From Oscillospiraceae bacterium (GTDB taxonomy: Bacteria > Bacillota > Clostridia > Oscillospirales > Oscillospiraceae), in the NCBI GenBank assembly GCA_015068035.1, contig SVLI01000003.1, positions 124,001 through 188,000 of the forward strand: a DNA stretch of 64,000 nt, read 5' to 3'. The notes under the pieces are model-generated. The model ran no database searches and was not told the origin of the DNA. It worked only from the letters and a program-made list of their open reading frames with translations. Every line of letters begins with the position of its first letter. Position 1 is the stretch's first letter. Positions 24,197 to 33,083 of this stretch are shown here, one piece after another. Made by a program: the position numbers and the translations under genes.

Positions 24197-25524
24197 GAAA
24201 GGAAGATTTTGCAGAAGTCCTCGGTGACATAAACGAGAAGCATATCTTGGGCGCCAGAGCGCAACACAAGGCTAAGAAACCTGTCTGGCTCAAATGGGGT
24301 GCAATGGCAGCTTGTCTGTTCCTAATTGTGGCGAGTGCTTTTGCTATTCCGAGAATAACTGATCCCGGTCCTGGGTACATTCCCATCCCCTACCCCGATG
24401 GGACGATTCAGCGGGTAGAACCGCCTGATGTTTTTCCCAGTCATCCCATTCTCAGGCCGGGCGACGAAGGCTATATTGATCCGGCCCCAACGTTAAATCC
24501 TCAAACTCCATGGACGATCCATTACAACGAAGTTTCTTCGATGATTGTGGCCCACCGGCCGTATATCAAAGGAGTTTTTTCCGAGCCCTTGAATGACACG
24601 GAGCTGACTGCTCTGTTGCCGAGCGCAGATTTGACTTGTTCCGGATATGCAAGATTTGACGACAAGGGAAACCTTCTGGATATTGAAATGCAGACAGAAA
24701 CGACTCTGCCGGAAAGCCCGGTCACCATTGGTCTGGCGGATTACTTTTTCGGTTTTGATTATGTGCTGTCCGGAGCCGAGATGGTGTCGGTCTGCAACGG
24801 ATTGGATTACCGGGTCTATCAGTATAAGACAGGCAATACGGTCGAATTGTCTGCATATACGATTATCAACGATATCTATTTCGCTTTCGTCATGAATGTT
24901 CCGCAGGACGATCTGGAACAGGCCAAAGAGGCGTTCCGCCATGTACTGGAATGCTTTGCTTACTATGAGGAGGGCAAGCCAGACCTATCCATCATTGTTC
25001 CGGAAGAAATCCCCGAGCTGACAGAGCAGACGTTCGATACGTTGACTGAAGCGATGGCTGAACCGGATTTTGGCCGCTATCTGCCTTCTGAGATCCCTGC
25101 CGGGTTTGGAGATGCATCCATTTACCGCTTCAAATTCCAGGATTCCAACTTCCTCACTGCCACGTGGTCACGAGGAATGGATGGTCTGTCCTGGGTGGTT
25201 ACCCCCTGCACCGAAGAGGATGCGCATCGACTCACTACTGTGGACGACAAGAAAAGCTACGATCTCTCGCTCTATCCCATCCCCCGTGCAGACTCTGTAC
25301 CGGATGAACTGCGTGAAATTGTGGATAATCCGATCTTTGAAGCAGAAGAACTGACTCTTGAGGCCGTATATTGCCGCGCCTATAAGGTCAATGATGCTGG
25401 CGACACTGATGGATGGCGCATGAGATTTAGCGTTAAGTACGGAGATGTCATCGTTTCGGTAAGCACCAAGGGTGTCGAGCCTGAGTGGTTGTATCAGCAG
25501 TTAATGATTCTGAATATGAGATAA
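24193..25524 (+). CDS. Membrane-anchored probable anti-sigma protein
   Basis: A 443-aa protein with about 30 cytoplasmic residues, one membrane segment (about residues 34-52, WGAMAACLFLIVASAFAI), a Pro-rich linker (GPGYIPIPYPDG) and a large extracytoplasmic region that seems to contain two lobes (about 100-265 and 275-440). The second lobe resembles DUF4367-type domains found on anti-sigma partners. Position and coupling to the sigma gene support an anti-sigma or sensor role. The ligand is unknown. No zinc-finger anti-sigma motif is visible at the N-terminus. Confidence 0.65.
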   Translation: MRKEDFAEVLGDINEKHILGARAQHKAKKPVWLKWGAMAACLFLIVASAFAIPRITDPGPGYIPIPYPDGTIQRVEPPDVFPSHPILRPGDEGYIDPAPTLNPQTPWTIHYNEVSSMIVAHRPYIKGVFSEPLNDTELTALLPSADLTCSGYARFDDKGNLLDIEMQTETTLPESPVTIGLADYFFGFDYVLSGAEMVSVCNGLDYRVYQYKTGNTVELSAYTIINDIYFAFVMNVPQDDLEQAKEAFRHVLECFAYYEEGKPDLSIIVPEEIPELTEQTFDTLTEAMAEPDFGRYLPSEIPAGFGDASIYRFKFQDSNFLTATWSRGMDGLSWVVTPCTEEDAHRLTTVDDKKSYDLSLYPIPRADSVPDELREIVDNPIFEAEELTLEAVYCRAYKVNDAGDTDGWRMRFSVKYGDVIVSVSTKGVEPEWLYQQLMILNMR

Positions 25525-25546
25525 AAGATTTTTTGAACAGAAAGCC

Positions 25547-25580
25547 AAAGGCTCCTATCCGTCTCGGGTTGGAGCCTTTC
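25547..25580 (+). terminator. Terminator of the sigma/anti-sigma pair
   Basis: Inverted repeat AAAGGCTCC (25547-25555) with GGAGCCTTT (25571-25579), with a 15-nt loop. The T-run is weak. Confidence 0.55.
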
Positions 25581-25744
25581 CTATACTTTGCGTTCCGTCA
25601 AATCGTCGAGGGGCGGCGGACAGGATTGCAAAGGAGATATAGTCGGCTTTTCGCACAGGAAAGACACCAAATTTCAAAGCTTTTTGTTAGAATGCCCCCT
25701 TGCGAAACAAAGTCAGATATGATACATTATGCTTATAATTTATA

Positions 25745-25966
25745 TCCACATTGGCAACGATCGGGAATATAGCGTTGCGCATTTGCCAGAGAGGGTCGGT
25801 CACCGGCTGAAAACCGGCCTCAAACAGCGTCGCTTAGTTCGCCCGGGAGCATCAGGCTAATCCCTGACGGGTTCGACCGTTATATCGTGCAAAGCGCGCC
25901 CGTTTGGGCGAATTTGGGTGGTACCACGGGTGAAGCTCGTCCCATTTCGGGGCGGCTTATTTTTTT
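25745..25966 (+). promoter_or_regulatory. T-box leader of pheST, Phe (UUC) specifier
   Basis: The conserved T-box sequence (AATTTGGGTGGTACCACGGG, 25911-25930) is followed by the intrinsic terminator (about 25931-25966, stem with AATTTCGGGG loop region, then seven T). Upstream is a stem I-like region with AGAGAGGGTCGGTCA. A TTC at 25838-25840 on the 3' side of stem I is the likely specifier, pairing with tRNA-Phe. Uncharged tRNA-Phe should stabilise the antiterminator and switch on pheST. Confidence 0.9.
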
Positions 25967-26008
25967 GTAATTCTATAACTGCTTTGCAGATCATGGAGGG
26001 AAACAACT

Positions 26009-27034
26009 ATGAAGGAAATGCTGCAGAAACTGCGCGAAGAATTCGGCGTCGCCATCGCGCAGGTGCAGGACGCGGCAGAGCTTGACAGCCTGCGCGTAAA
26101 GTATCTTGGCAAAAAAGGCGAACTAACCGCCATCCTCAAGCAGATGGGCAAGCTCTCTGCAGAGGAGCGGCCCGTAATCGGCCAGCTCGCCAATCAGGTT
26201 CGCTCTGAAATGGAAGAGCGCATCACCGCATGCAGCACAACGATTGCTGAAAAAGAGCTCGAACTCCGTCTCAAGCGTGAGACGCTTGACGTGACAGTTC
26301 CCGGCAAAACGCCCGTCATCGGCCACCGTCATCCGATCAACAGCACCATCGATGAGATCAAGGAAATCTTCATCGGCATGGGCTTCCAGGTGATCGACGG
26401 ACCGGAGATTGAGCTGGCAAGCTATAACTTTGACCGTCTGAACGCAGAGGAAGGCCACCCCTCCCGCGATTGGTCGGACACCTTCTATTTTGACGAGGAC
26501 AGCCGCGTGATGCTGCGCAGCCAGACAAGTCCTATGCAGGTGCGTGCGATGGAAAGCATGGATCTTCCCATCCGCATTGTCGCTCCCGGCCGCGTGTATC
26601 GCAAGGATGAGGTGGACGCAACACACAGCCCCATGTTCCATCAGATTGAGGGCATGGTCATCGACAAGGGCATCACCATGGCCGACCTCAAGGGTACGCT
26701 CAACGAGGTCATGAAGCAGCTCTATGGTCAGGACACCGTAACGCGCTTCCGTCCGCACCACTTCCCCTTCACCGAGCCTTCCTGCGAGATGGACGTTCAG
26801 TGCCACAAGTGCGGCGGTGTAGGCTGCCCCACCTGCAAGGGCGAGGGCTGGATTGAGCTGCTCGGCGCCGGCATGATTCATCCCAAGGTTTTGGAGATGA
26901 GCGGTATCGACAGTGAGGTTTACACCGGCTGGGCCTTCGGCATGGGCGTCGAGCGTCTGGCAATGCGCAAGTTCAAAATCCCGGATCTTCGTTTGATCTT
27001 TGAAAACGACGTGCGCTTCCTCGAACAGTTTTGA
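26009..27034 (+). CDS. pheS: Phenylalanyl-tRNA synthetase alpha subunit
   Basis: A 341-aa class II synthetase subunit: an N-terminal coiled-coil arm (about 1-90) that contacts tRNA, then the catalytic core with motif 2 (IRIVAPGRVYRKDEVDATH), the aromatic-binding region (HHFPFTEPSCEMD) and motif 3 (GWAFGMGVERLAM). It attaches Phe to tRNA-Phe as an alpha2-beta2 enzyme with PheT. GGAGGG precedes the ATG, and expression is controlled by the T-box upstream. Confidence 0.98.
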   Translation: MKEMLQKLREEFGVAIAQVQDAAELDSLRVKYLGKKGELTAILKQMGKLSAEERPVIGQLANQVRSEMEERITACSTTIAEKELELRLKRETLDVTVPGKTPVIGHRHPINSTIDEIKEIFIGMGFQVIDGPEIELASYNFDRLNAEEGHPSRDWSDTFYFDEDSRVMLRSQTSPMQVRAMESMDLPIRIVAPGRVYRKDEVDATHSPMFHQIEGMVIDKGITMADLKGTLNEVMKQLYGQDTVTRFRPHHFPFTEPSCEMDVQCHKCGGVGCPTCKGEGWIELLGAGMIHPKVLEMSGIDSEVYTGWAFGMGVERLAMRKFKIPDLRLIFENDVRFLEQF

Positions 27035-27056
27035 TCGGGAAAGGAGATAAAAAAAC

Positions 27057-29468
27057 ATGAATCTTTCCAGAAAATGGCTCAATGCGTTCGTTGAGGGCGC
27101 AGATATAACGCAGATCAGTGACAAAGCCTTTGACGAGGCCATGACCCTTTCCGGCTCCAAGGTAGAAGTTACAACGGCGCCCGGCGAGGAGATCAAGAAT
27201 GTTGTGGTCGGAAAAGTTGTTGAAATCCGCCGTCACGAGAACAGCGATCACATGTGGATCTGCCAGCTCGATATCGGCAAAGAAGAGCCGGTTCAGATCG
27301 TGACCGGCGCACAGAACGTCAAACTGGGTGACGTCGTTCCGGTTGCAAAGCACAATTCCTATCTGCCCGGCGGCGTGCACATCACGAAGGGCAAGCTGCG
27401 CGGCGAAAAGTCCGAGGGTATGCTCTGCTCCCTCGCTGAGCTTGGGCTTGACATTCATGACTTCCCCGGCGCTTTTGAAGATGGCATTTTCATTCTCTCC
27501 GATGATCCGGAGCTGAAAGATAAGCTCGTTCCCGGTGAAGACGTCCGCCCCCTGCTTGGTCTGGACGATCACGTCGTAGAGTTTGAGATCACGCCGAACC
27601 GTCCGGACTGCCTTTCCGTGATCGGTCTGGCGCGTGAGGTTGCCGCAACCTTCGATAAGCCCCTCAAGCTGCACAGCCCCGTTGTGCAGGGCCTTGGCAA
27701 GGACGACCTCAGCTCCCTTTTGCAGGTGCGCGTGGACGCGCCAGAGCTCTGCCCGCGTTACTCCTCCCGCATGGTGCGCAATGTTCGTATTGCTCCGTCC
27801 CCGCAGTGGATGCGTGAGCGTCTGCGCATGAGCGGTGTCCGCCCGATTAACAACATTGTGGACATCACGAACTATGTCATGCTTGAGTACGGCCAGCCCA
27901 TGCACGCTTTCGATTACCGCTACGTCAAGGGTGGAAAAATCATCGTGCGCAAGGCCGAGGATGGCGAAACGCTCACTACGCTTGACGGTAATGTGCGCAA
28001 GCTGACCAAGGACATGCTCGTGATTGCAGACGAGACGCGCGCGGTCGGTCTTGCCGGCATCATGGGCGGCGAGAACAGCGAAATCGTTGAAGACACCGTC
28101 GATGTCGTGTTCGAGAGCGCAAACTTTGACGGCACCTGCATCCGCCGCGGCGCCCTTGCCCTTGGCATGCGCACGGAGGCGAGCGCAAAGTTCGAAAAGG
28201 GCCTTGATCCGATGAACACGGTTCCCGCGCTGGAGCGGGCCTGCGAGCTCGTGGAAATGCTCGGCGCCGGTGAAGTTTTGCCCGGTATGATCGATGTGGA
28301 AAACCACAGCTATGAGCCCTATACGCTTGCTCTGCGTCCGGAAAAGATCAATGAACTGCTTGGCACTGATATCTGCACGGAAACCATGTGCGAGATTCTT
28401 AAGAAGATCGGCTTTGGTATTGATGGCGAGACCGTTACCGTTCCCTCCTGGCGTGGCGACGTGAGACACTATTCCGATCTGGCCGAAGAGGTTGCGCGCT
28501 TCTATGGCTACAACAATCTGCCCACGACGCTGATGCGCGGCGAAACAACGCGCGGCGGCTACTCCGCTGAGCAGCTTGTTGAAAACCGTTTGGGCACGCT
28601 TTGCTCCGGATTCGGCTTTGATGAGATTCTCACCTATTCTTTCATCTCTCCGGATTATTACGACAAGATCCGCTGGGCTGCAGATGATTCGCGGCGTGAG
28701 AGCTTCCGTATCCTCAATCCGCTCGGTGAGGATACATCCATCATGCGCACGACCACCCTCCCCTCCATGCTGGAGATCCTGTCCCACAACTTCAACTATC
28801 GCAACCGCAACGTGCGCCTTTATGAGCTTGGACGTTACTATCTGCCCGGCGGTGAGGATGGCCTTGCTGTTGAAAAGCGTTGCCTGTCCCTCGGCGCATA
28901 TGACGAGACAATGGATTTCTATGCGCTCAAGGGCTGCATCAGCGCGATTCTTGCAGATCTGCGCATCGAAAATGTGCGCTTTGCCGCTTGCACAGAGAAT
29001 CCCTCCTACCACCCCGGCCGCTGCGCACATGTCTATTCGGGCGATACCTATCTTGGTGTGTTCGGACAGATTCATCCGCTTGTCGCGCAGAACTATGACA
29101 TGGACACCGAAATTTTCTGCGCTGAGCTCTCCGTTGAGGCACTCTTCGCCGTGCGCGGAGCGCAAACAGAATATGTTGCGCTGCCGAAGTATCCGGCCGT
29201 CATGCGTGACCTCGCGCTTGTCTGTGACGAAAGCATAACCGTCGGCGCGCTGGAGGACTGCATCAAAGCCGCTTCGAAGTCTCTGCTGCGTGAGGTTGAG
29301 CTTTTTGACATCTACAGAGGCCCCGGCATTGATGAAGGCAAAAAGTCTGTTGCTTTCAGCCTGGTTCTTCGCGCGGATGATCGCAGCCTGACTGCAGAAG
29401 AAGTGGACGCCGAGATGTCTGCTGTGCTGGCCGCACTTTGCGAAAAACTTAACGCCGTACTCAGATAA
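27057..29468 (+). CDS. pheT: Phenylalanyl-tRNA synthetase beta subunit
   Basis: An 803-aa beta subunit of normal length: an N-terminal tRNA-binding/EMAP-like domain (about 40-150, HENSDHMWICQLDIG), B3/B4 editing domain (about 210-400), B5 domain (about 405-475), a catalytic-like core and the C-terminal FDX-ACB anticodon-binding domain (about 708-803, YPAVMRDLALVCDE). It lies 22 nt after pheS. A long open frame on the opposite strand is a by-product of codon bias. Confidence 0.98.
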   Translation: MNLSRKWLNAFVEGADITQISDKAFDEAMTLSGSKVEVTTAPGEEIKNVVVGKVVEIRRHENSDHMWICQLDIGKEEPVQIVTGAQNVKLGDVVPVAKHNSYLPGGVHITKGKLRGEKSEGMLCSLAELGLDIHDFPGAFEDGIFILSDDPELKDKLVPGEDVRPLLGLDDHVVEFEITPNRPDCLSVIGLAREVAATFDKPLKLHSPVVQGLGKDDLSSLLQVRVDAPELCPRYSSRMVRNVRIAPSPQWMRERLRMSGVRPINNIVDITNYVMLEYGQPMHAFDYRYVKGGKIIVRKAEDGETLTTLDGNVRKLTKDMLVIADETRAVGLAGIMGGENSEIVEDTVDVVFESANFDGTCIRRGALALGMRTEASAKFEKGLDPMNTVPALERACELVEMLGAGEVLPGMIDVENHSYEPYTLALRPEKINELLGTDICTETMCEILKKIGFGIDGETVTVPSWRGDVRHYSDLAEEVARFYGYNNLPTTLMRGETTRGGYSAEQLVENRLGTLCSGFGFDEILTYSFISPDYYDKIRWAADDSRRESFRILNPLGEDTSIMRTTTLPSMLEILSHNFNYRNRNVRLYELGRYYLPGGEDGLAVEKRCLSLGAYDETMDFYALKGCISAILADLRIENVRFAACTENPSYHPGRCAHVYSGDTYLGVFGQIHPLVAQNYDMDTEIFCAELSVEALFAVRGAQTEYVALPKYPAVMRDLALVCDESITVGALEDCIKAASKSLLREVELFDIYRGPGIDEGKKSVAFSLVLRADDRSLTAEEVDAEMSAVLAALCEKLNAVLR

Positions 29469-29490
29469 TCAGACAATCGAATTCATTACA

Positions 29491-29522
29491 AAGCGGAGCA
29501 CACTCTTGTGCTCCGCTTTTTG
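29491..29522 (+). terminator. Intrinsic terminator of pheST
   Basis: A perfect 13-bp stem (29491-29503 with 29508-29520) with a 4-nt loop, then T-run. Confidence 0.9.
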
Positions 29523-29603
29523 TCGCATCTTGTCGCATTATGTAGGTTGCAAACAATATCCGCATTTTTTATTTAACAGAACCAAAGATTTCATATTTTT
29601 TTC

Positions 29604-29631
29604 TTTACATACACCAAATCTTTGCTATAAT
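29604..29631 (+). promoter_or_regulatory. Sigma-A promoter of ireB
   Basis: TTTACA (29604-29609), a 16-nt spacer and TATAAT (29626-29631). Confidence 0.7.
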
Positions 29632-29682
29632 ATATTATGAAAGAAGAAGCTGGAAATATTGCCAAGAGAAGGAGGTTATATC

Positions 29683-29922
29683 TTGGAAGACGCGACCCGC
29701 AGATACAGCACAATTGATAACAGCACGGAGATTAAAATGATTCTTTCCTCCGTCTATGATGCTCTGAGTGAGAAAGGATATAACCCGATCAATCAGATTG
29801 TTGGCTACATCCTCTCGGAGGATCCGACGTACATTACGAACTATAAAGGAGCGCGCAGTTTGATCTGCCGAATTGACCGGGATGAACTTCTGCATGAGCT
29901 CGTAATCAGTTATCTGAAATAA
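29683..29922 (+). CDS. ireB: IreB-family regulatory phosphoprotein (UPF0297)
   Basis: A 79-aa protein with the near-invariant family sequence [19 protein letters not shown], then ERDELLHEL-like [13 protein letters not shown] at the end. In Enterococcus, IreB is phosphorylated by the Ser/Thr kinase IreK and affects cell-envelope stress responses. The start is TTG at 29683, because AAGGAGG lies 9 nt upstream and the length then matches relatives. The gene usually lies with alaS and ruvX; here it is alone between pheT and spoIVA, with its own promoter and terminator. Confidence 0.92.
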   Translation: MEDATRRYSTIDNSTEIKMILSSVYDALSEKGYNPINQIVGYILSEDPTYITNYKGARSLICRIDRDELLHELVISYLK

Positions 29923-29936
29923 ATTCAGCTTTTGTA

Positions 29937-29969
29937 ACCGGCGCAGTTTACTGCGCCGGTTTTTCTTTT
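29937..29969 (+). terminator. Intrinsic terminator of ireB
   Basis: A perfect 11-bp GC-rich stem (29937-29947 with 29950-29960) closed by a very short loop, then T-run. Confidence 0.85.
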
Positions 29970-30059
29970 GATCCGGACAGATACAGCAAAAGAGCTATTC
30001 TGCCAGGTTGCACAACACGCCGCAGTCCACGCATTGATTTCTCAACCCAAATTCAAAAG

Positions 30060-30088
30060 TCATATTAGAGAGCTTATCCCCATAGAGT
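30060..30088 (+). promoter_or_regulatory. Sigma-E promoter of spoIVA
   Basis: -35 TCATATT (30060-30066, perfect to KMATATT), a 14-nt spacer and -10 CATAGAGT (30081-30088, six of eight to CATACAMT). It is about 30 nt before the start codon. This matches the known mother-cell control of spoIVA. Confidence 0.75.
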
Positions 30089-30117
30089 TTACCAATAAAC
30101 CTAAGGGGGAATCTTGC

Positions 30118-31593
30118 GTGACTGAGTTTGGAATATATGAAGATATCGCGCTCCGTACTGGTGGAGATATTTACGTTGGCGTTGTCGGCCCCGTTCGAAC
30201 CGGAAAATCCAGTTTCATCAAGCGCTTTATGGACACGGTGGTTATCCCGAATGTTGAGGATGTTTATATGCGCGAGCGCGCACGGGATGAACTTCCGCAG
30301 TCTGGTTCCGGCAAAACGATCATGACAGCGGAACCAAAATTCGTTCCTGAGGATGCCGTGCATCTATCTCTTGACAGCAGCGCCGAGCTGTCTGTCCGTT
30401 TGATCGACTGCGTCGGCTATATGATCCCCGGAGCGCTCGGCCGTTTTGAAGGCGAAACGGAACGAATGGTCACAACACCGTGGTTTGACCACGAGATCAG
30501 CATTTCCGAAGCAGCCGAATACGGCACTTCCAAAGTTATTTGTGAACACTCCACGATAGGACTCGTCATCACAACAGACGGCAGCATTTGTGACATTCCG
30601 CGCGCTGACTATGTGGAAGCGGAGGCGCGCGTAATCAAAGAACTACAGGCGATCGGTAAACCCTTTGTTGTTCTCATCAACTGCACAAATCCAACAAGTC
30701 CGGATTCCGTCGCACTACGGGATACGCTGAGCGAAAAATACGGCGTAAGTTGCATTTGCATCAACTGCCTCGATTTTACGGAAGACACCGTAAAAGAAAT
30801 TTTCGAATCACTTTTGCTCTCTTTCCCGATAAAGGAGCTGTATGTGCATCTTCCCAGTTGGATTGATGTTCTTCCGCTTCGTCACAGTCTCCGCACCGAA
30901 TTACTTGAGGCCATTTCTTCTGCTTTTAACGGTGTTTCTCAACTTCGCGACGTTAAAGGTGCAGTTGCCGGTCTGCAGGAAAAATTCGGCGACGGTGCAG
31001 TTTTGGAATACATCTCTCTCGGTCGCGGTACATCCTCCATTCGTCTGGAGCTACCCAAGAGCATGTATTACGAAACAATCAGCGCACAGTCAGGCTTTGA
31101 AATTCGGGATGACGGCGATCTGATGGCTTTGCTCACCGAGATGAAAAGCGTCAAATCAGAATATGACCGAATCTGTGATGCACTGCATGATGTGCGGGAA
31201 CGTGGATACGGCATTGTGCTGCCGACAAGCGAGGAAATGACTTTAGAAGAACCGGAAATCGTTCGACACGGCGGGCGCTACAGCGTGAAGCTTCGGGCGA
31301 GCGCACCTTCCATTCATATGATTCGCGCAAATATCGAAACCGAAGTCTCCCCTGCTCTCGGCGGCGAAAAAGCTTCTGAAGAGGTGATCAACTTTCTCCT
31401 GCAAGGCTTTGAGGGCGATGTCTCACGTATCTGGGAATCCAACATTTTCGGCAAATCACTCTATGATATTGCAGGCGAGGGCCTCTCTGCAAAAATCAAA
31501 CGCATGTCCACCGAAGCGCAGGACAAACTGCAGGACACCCTTCAGCGCATCATCAACGAGGGCAGCGGCGGCCTGATCTGCATTATTCTTTAA
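30118..31593 (+). CDS. spoIVA: Stage IV sporulation protein A, coat morphogenetic ATPase
   Basis: A 491-aa protein, the same length as Bacillus SpoIVA. The Walker A motif GPVRTGKS (24-31, Lys30) and the GTPase-like G domain (about 15-230, VLINCTNPTSPD) are intact, followed by the central and C-terminal regions ending GLICIIL, which in Bacillus helps anchor the protein at the forespore membrane with SpoVM. SpoIVA hydrolyses ATP to polymerise into the basement layer of the spore coat. The start is GTG at 30118 with AAGGGGGA upstream; the 50-codon upstream extension crosses the promoter and is rejected. Confidence 0.97.
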   Translation: MTEFGIYEDIALRTGGDIYVGVVGPVRTGKSSFIKRFMDTVVIPNVEDVYMRERARDELPQSGSGKTIMTAEPKFVPEDAVHLSLDSSAELSVRLIDCVGYMIPGALGRFEGETERMVTTPWFDHEISISEAAEYGTSKVICEHSTIGLVITTDGSICDIPRADYVEAEARVIKELQAIGKPFVVLINCTNPTSPDSVALRDTLSEKYGVSCICINCLDFTEDTVKEIFESLLLSFPIKELYVHLPSWIDVLPLRHSLRTELLEAISSAFNGVSQLRDVKGAVAGLQEKFGDGAVLEYISLGRGTSSIRLELPKSMYYETISAQSGFEIRDDGDLMALLTEMKSVKSEYDRICDALHDVRERGYGIVLPTSEEMTLEEPEIVRHGGRYSVKLRASAPSIHMIRANIETEVSPALGGEKASEEVINFLLQGFEGDVSRIWESNIFGKSLYDIAGEGLSAKIKRMSTEAQDKLQDTLQRIINEGSGGLICIIL

Positions 31594-31673
31594 TTCCTTA
31601 TGTGTGAAATGCAACAATATGAAAGCTCATCATGCAAATAATTGCAAATTATCACAAGATTTTAATGAAGCAC

Positions 31674-31702
31674 TTGAAATTATGAATTTTTGGTGTTAGG
31701 AT
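31674..31702 (+). promoter_or_regulatory. Sigma-A promoter of the aminotransferase gene
   Basis: TTGAAA (31674-31679), a 17-nt spacer and TAGGAT (31697-31702). The 164-nt gap after spoIVA shows no clear terminator. Confidence 0.55.
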
Positions 31703-31757
31703 TGATGCACTCTCAAAATGCGGAGATTCTGCAAATAAGCATAAAGAGGTTTAACGA

Positions 31758-32954
31758 ATGAAAACACTTTCCCGTATTGCAAGCACTGTTCGTGCGTCTA
31801 CAACGCTGGCAGTGGACTCCCTTGCCAAGCAGATGAAGGCCGATGGTTATGATGTCGTTGGTTTTGGCACCGGCGAACCCGATTTTGATACGCCGGACAA
31901 CATCAAGGAAGCCGCATACGCTGCAATACGTGATGGTCAGACAAAATATACGCCGGCTGCCGGCATCATTCCGCTGCGCAAGGCGATTGCTGCGCGCCTG
32001 AAAACCGACTGCGGTCTGGACTATGACTACACGCAGATCGTGGTTGCAAGTGGTGCAAAACACAATGTGTTCCTCGCCTTGATCGCCCTGCTTGACCCGG
32101 GTGATGAGGTGATCCTCCCCGCTCCCTACTGGGTCAGCTATTACGAAATGATCCGCATGGCCGGAGGCGAACCTGTTATCGTAACGGCAACCGAGCAGCA
32201 GCAGTTCAAGATCACGCCTGAACAGCTTGAGGCCGCGATCACGGAGAAGACCAAAGTCTTTATGATCAACAATCCCTCCAACCCGACCGGCATGCTCTAC
32301 AGCCGCGACGAACTGCTCGCGCTGGCAGAAATCTGCGTAAAGCACGATCTGTACATCATCTCGGATGAGATCTATTATAGTCTGGTTTACGGCGATAACA
32401 GCTTTGTCTCCATCGCAGCGCTTGGTGAGGACATCAAAAACCGTACGATTCTGATTAACGGCGTTTCCAAGTCCTATGCCATGACCGGCTGGCGCATTGG
32501 CTACGCCGCTGCGAATCCAGATATCGCCCGCGTGATGTCCAACTACGTCAGCCACTCCACAGGTGCGCCCTCCACCATCAGCCAATATGCAGCGCTTGAG
32601 GCACTGACCGGCGAGCAGGGAGGCGTAAACGAGATGCGCCGTGTGTTCGAAGAGCGTAAGGATTATATCGTCTCCCGAATCAACGCCATTCCGGAGGTCA
32701 GCTGTATTGTGCCGGACGGTGCGTTCTATGTAATGATGAACATCGAAAAGCTCATTGGCAAAACGCTTGGCGGACGTGTCATCGAAAATGACGAGGACTT
32801 TGCCATGGCGTTCCTTGAGAAGGGGCTCGTCGCGATTGTTCCCTGCGCGAGCTTTGGCGCGCCGAATTTCCTTCGCTGGACCTATGCTGCCTCCATGGAC
32901 AGCATCCGCGAGGGCATGGACCGTCTGGAAAAGTTCCTGAAGGGTGACAACTGA
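31758..32954 (+). CDS. Class I/II aminotransferase, aspartate aminotransferase-like
   Basis: A 398-aa PLP enzyme with the family signatures GTGEPDFDTP, the substrate loop KYTPAAGI, NNPSNPTG and the PLP lysine in VSKSYAMTGWRIG. It is closest to the AspB type of Firmicutes, transferring amino groups between aspartate and 2-oxoglutarate. Substrate range cannot be fixed from sequence. It has its own promoter and an intrinsic terminator, so it is probably monocistronic. Confidence 0.9.
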   Translation: MKTLSRIASTVRASTTLAVDSLAKQMKADGYDVVGFGTGEPDFDTPDNIKEAAYAAIRDGQTKYTPAAGIIPLRKAIAARLKTDCGLDYDYTQIVVASGAKHNVFLALIALLDPGDEVILPAPYWVSYYEMIRMAGGEPVIVTATEQQQFKITPEQLEAAITEKTKVFMINNPSNPTGMLYSRDELLALAEICVKHDLYIISDEIYYSLVYGDNSFVSIAALGEDIKNRTILINGVSKSYAMTGWRIGYAAANPDIARVMSNYVSHSTGAPSTISQYAALEALTGEQGGVNEMRRVFEERKDYIVSRINAIPEVSCIVPDGAFYVMMNIEKLIGKTLGGRVIENDEDFAMAFLEKGLVAIVPCASFGAPNFLRWTYAASMDSIREGMDRLEKFLKGDN

Positions 32955-32987
32955 GCATTAAAGTAAAGAGTAAATTTAATGAATCCG

Positions 32988-33018
32988 AAAGCCGAAGCGA
33001 AATTCGCTTCGGCTTTTT
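32988..33018 (+). terminator. Intrinsic terminator of the aminotransferase gene
   Basis: Stem AAAGCCGAAGCGAA with its complement and a short loop, followed by TTTTT. Confidence 0.85.
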
Positions 33019-33028
33019 GCATATCCCG

Positions 33029-33057
33029 TTGCAATACAGCAAAATAACCGTTATGAT
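33029..33057 (+). promoter_or_regulatory. Sigma-A promoter of the hydrolase gene
   Basis: TTGCAA (33029-33034), a 17-nt spacer and TATGAT (33052-33057). Confidence 0.7.
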
Positions 33058-33083
33058 ATAGAAAACACAAGGAGGATTGTATC

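Noticed and set aside
26973-29165. Very long open frame antisense to pheT (730 codons)
   Set aside because: It is the mirror of the strongly biased pheT codons, has no family similarity and covers the pheT domains. The same applies to long opposite-strand frames over xfp, the MFS gene, the YjiH gene and asd.
29968-30117. 50-residue extension of SpoIVA
   Set aside because: It contains the sigma-E promoter, and the GTG at 30118 has a ribosome binding site and gives the normal length.
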